DNA of 64,000 nt from positions 1 through 64,000 of the forward strand of contig VCJN01002376.1 in assembly GCA_006384855.1 (NCBI GenBank). Reading direction: 5' to 3'. Position numbers and translations under genes: made by a program. Shown here in pieces: positions 62,734 through 64,000 of this stretch (positions are counted from its first letter, which is position 1; each line of letters starts with the position of its first letter). The DNA is from Tetraselmis striata (lineage: Eukaryota; Chlorophyta; Chlorodendrophyceae; Chlorodendrales; Chlorodendraceae). The notes beneath the pieces are model-generated. The model ran no database searches. It was not told where the DNA came from and was given only the letters and a program-made list of their open reading frames with translations.

Positions 62734-64000
62734 CCCCGCCGGCAGGCAGGGCCGCAGGCGCGGGCGGGCCGGGGACAGATGCTGAGTACAATATAGCGTC
62801 GATCGAGCGATGCTGATGAGTACGGGTACGGGATGGCGAGATGGGTGGCGTGCTGACGCTATTATCTCCCTACTACAGTATGTATAGATCCTGATGCGAG
62901 CGCGGTAGTCGCCAGCGCGACCAATGAATGGCAAGCGGTAGCGTCATCCCTAGGGTGAGTGAGATATTAATGGCGTTATTGGCAGTGGTTTCAAGGCACA
63001 CACAAGGCACATACAGGCGGTATCTCATAGTACATATCATAGAGACCCATCACGCGGGGCAGATATCACGCGGACGTGTTGACGAGGATGGCCAGATTAT
63101 TTTGACGCGTGCGCTATCGATTTTTTTTTGACTCGTGCTCGTCCCGATTTACTCATCTCGATTTCTTAATACGCAATGATGATACACTAGACATCAACAA
63201 GCATGATACACTAGACTCCAGATTTTTTGGCAAGTTGCAACACTCCAGGGATAGTAGTTGGTACATTGGTTGTCCGCTCGGTTGGCTCCGACGTACCGAC
63301 CGTTACTCGACCAAATAGGCGGATGAAACGCGAGTGATTTGCTGGTCACTCGCTGAGGTCCAGAGGCGTGCCTAGGGAATTCCCAGGAAAACGGGAAATT
63401 CCCGGAAATTCCCGATCGCCAAAAAATAATAGGGAATTCCCGGGAATCCCTAGGGAATTCCTAGGTACCGGCACTCGGTACCGGCTCAGGGGCCAAGGCC
63501 GTCAATGTGATGCAGACATGCATTTCCCAGGCACGTAGGGATGTCATTTTAAAACTATTTATCCCGTGAGCACTACTGTGGCTAGCGCATTAATGCAAAG
63601 CGCATGCATGTGGAGCAGTCGAGCATAGCAGGCTGTAATACCGGCCGGGGCCGGGCCAGGGCGGGGCGGCGCGGGGCGGGGCGGATGCGCAAGCGGCCGG
63701 CTGGCCGGCATGGCCGGAAGGGATGACGGCGGGGTAACGGTATCTGTCCCGGACTCAGGCTGTCGTCAAGCCTCAGGCCCTCAATGCCCGTGGCCGGGCT
63801 GAACAACCTTGTTTACAGCTTGTAGGATGACAGTGGTCCGCCCGTTGGTTGCATGCCTACATGTGCAGTAGGGGGTCGAGAGACGGCTGAAATAGTGACA
63901 GTTTCATAAGGCAGTCGCTGCATCCGTCACTTGACGGCCGCTGGCGGGCATGCGCTCGACAGCATGGACTCGTGTTGGCTGGGTTTGTGATAGTCGCGCC
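62734..64000. other. intergenic end of the window
   Basis: No gene recognised. It contains the GGAATTCCC palindrome cluster at 63375-63466 and GC-rich tracts near 62735-62775 and 63640-63720 with repeated GGGGCGG. Several short frames lack support. Confidence 0.5.
63375..63466. repeat. cluster of GGGAATTCCC-type palindromes
   Basis: In 92 bases there are about seven full or half copies of GGAATTCCC, GGGAAATTCCC and CCTAGGGAATTCC. The stretch is close to self-complementary overall and could form a hairpin or bind a dimeric protein. No gene is near. Confidence 0.7.

Overview
The window looks like nuclear DNA of a GC-rich, intron-rich eukaryote, most likely a flagellated green alga. The reasons are: exons joined by phase-consistent GT-AG introns, often with GTGCGC-type donors and a few GC-AG ones; a LOV blue-light domain joined to a DUF3700/AILP1-like domain, a family typical of green plants; a TMEM17-like ciliary transition-zone protein; and DIRS-type tyrosine-recombinase elements. 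A prasinophyte such as Cymbomonas is only a guess. No bacterial operon, intact tRNA or rRNA gene, or CRISPR array was seen.

Layout: 119-490 (+) holds the last two exons of a RING/TRAIP-like gene cut by the window edge. 3890-10180 (+) is a full 13-exon relative of it (about 440 aa). 11091-17889 (-) is a 10-exon gene for an unrecognised 601-aa protein. 18596-24330 is a mobile-element block: two short retroposons with target-site duplications, then a decayed DIRS/PAT-like retrotransposon. 24331-26758 is repeats and a LINE-like remnant. 26759-28254 (+) encodes a predicted secreted protein. 29052-31093 (-) is a 7-exon mitochondrial carrier. 32131-42993 (+) is a 19-exon gene for a 1363-aa protein with an acylation motif, a SAM domain and KLC/NPHP3-like TPRs. 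42994-48179 is repeat-rich and has no convincing gene. 49759-53385 (-) is a 12-exon coiled-coil gene. 54479-55388 (+) is the TMEM17-like gene. 56876-58477 (-) is an intronless gene fusing a glutamine-amidotransferase-like domain to a LOV domain. 59655-62733 (+) is a second tyrosine-recombinase element, bounded by direct repeats, with gag-like and recombinase ORFs but no reverse transcriptase.

The exon models were built by hand. In each, every junction keeps frame and the summed coding length divides by three, which supports them, but no transcript was available. Ciliary or microtubule roles are plausible for the TMEM17, SAM-TPR and coiled-coil genes; this is inference. The strongest candidates for something undescribed are the LOV fusion protein, the RT-less recombinase element, and the repeated placement of poly-C tracts just after splice donors.
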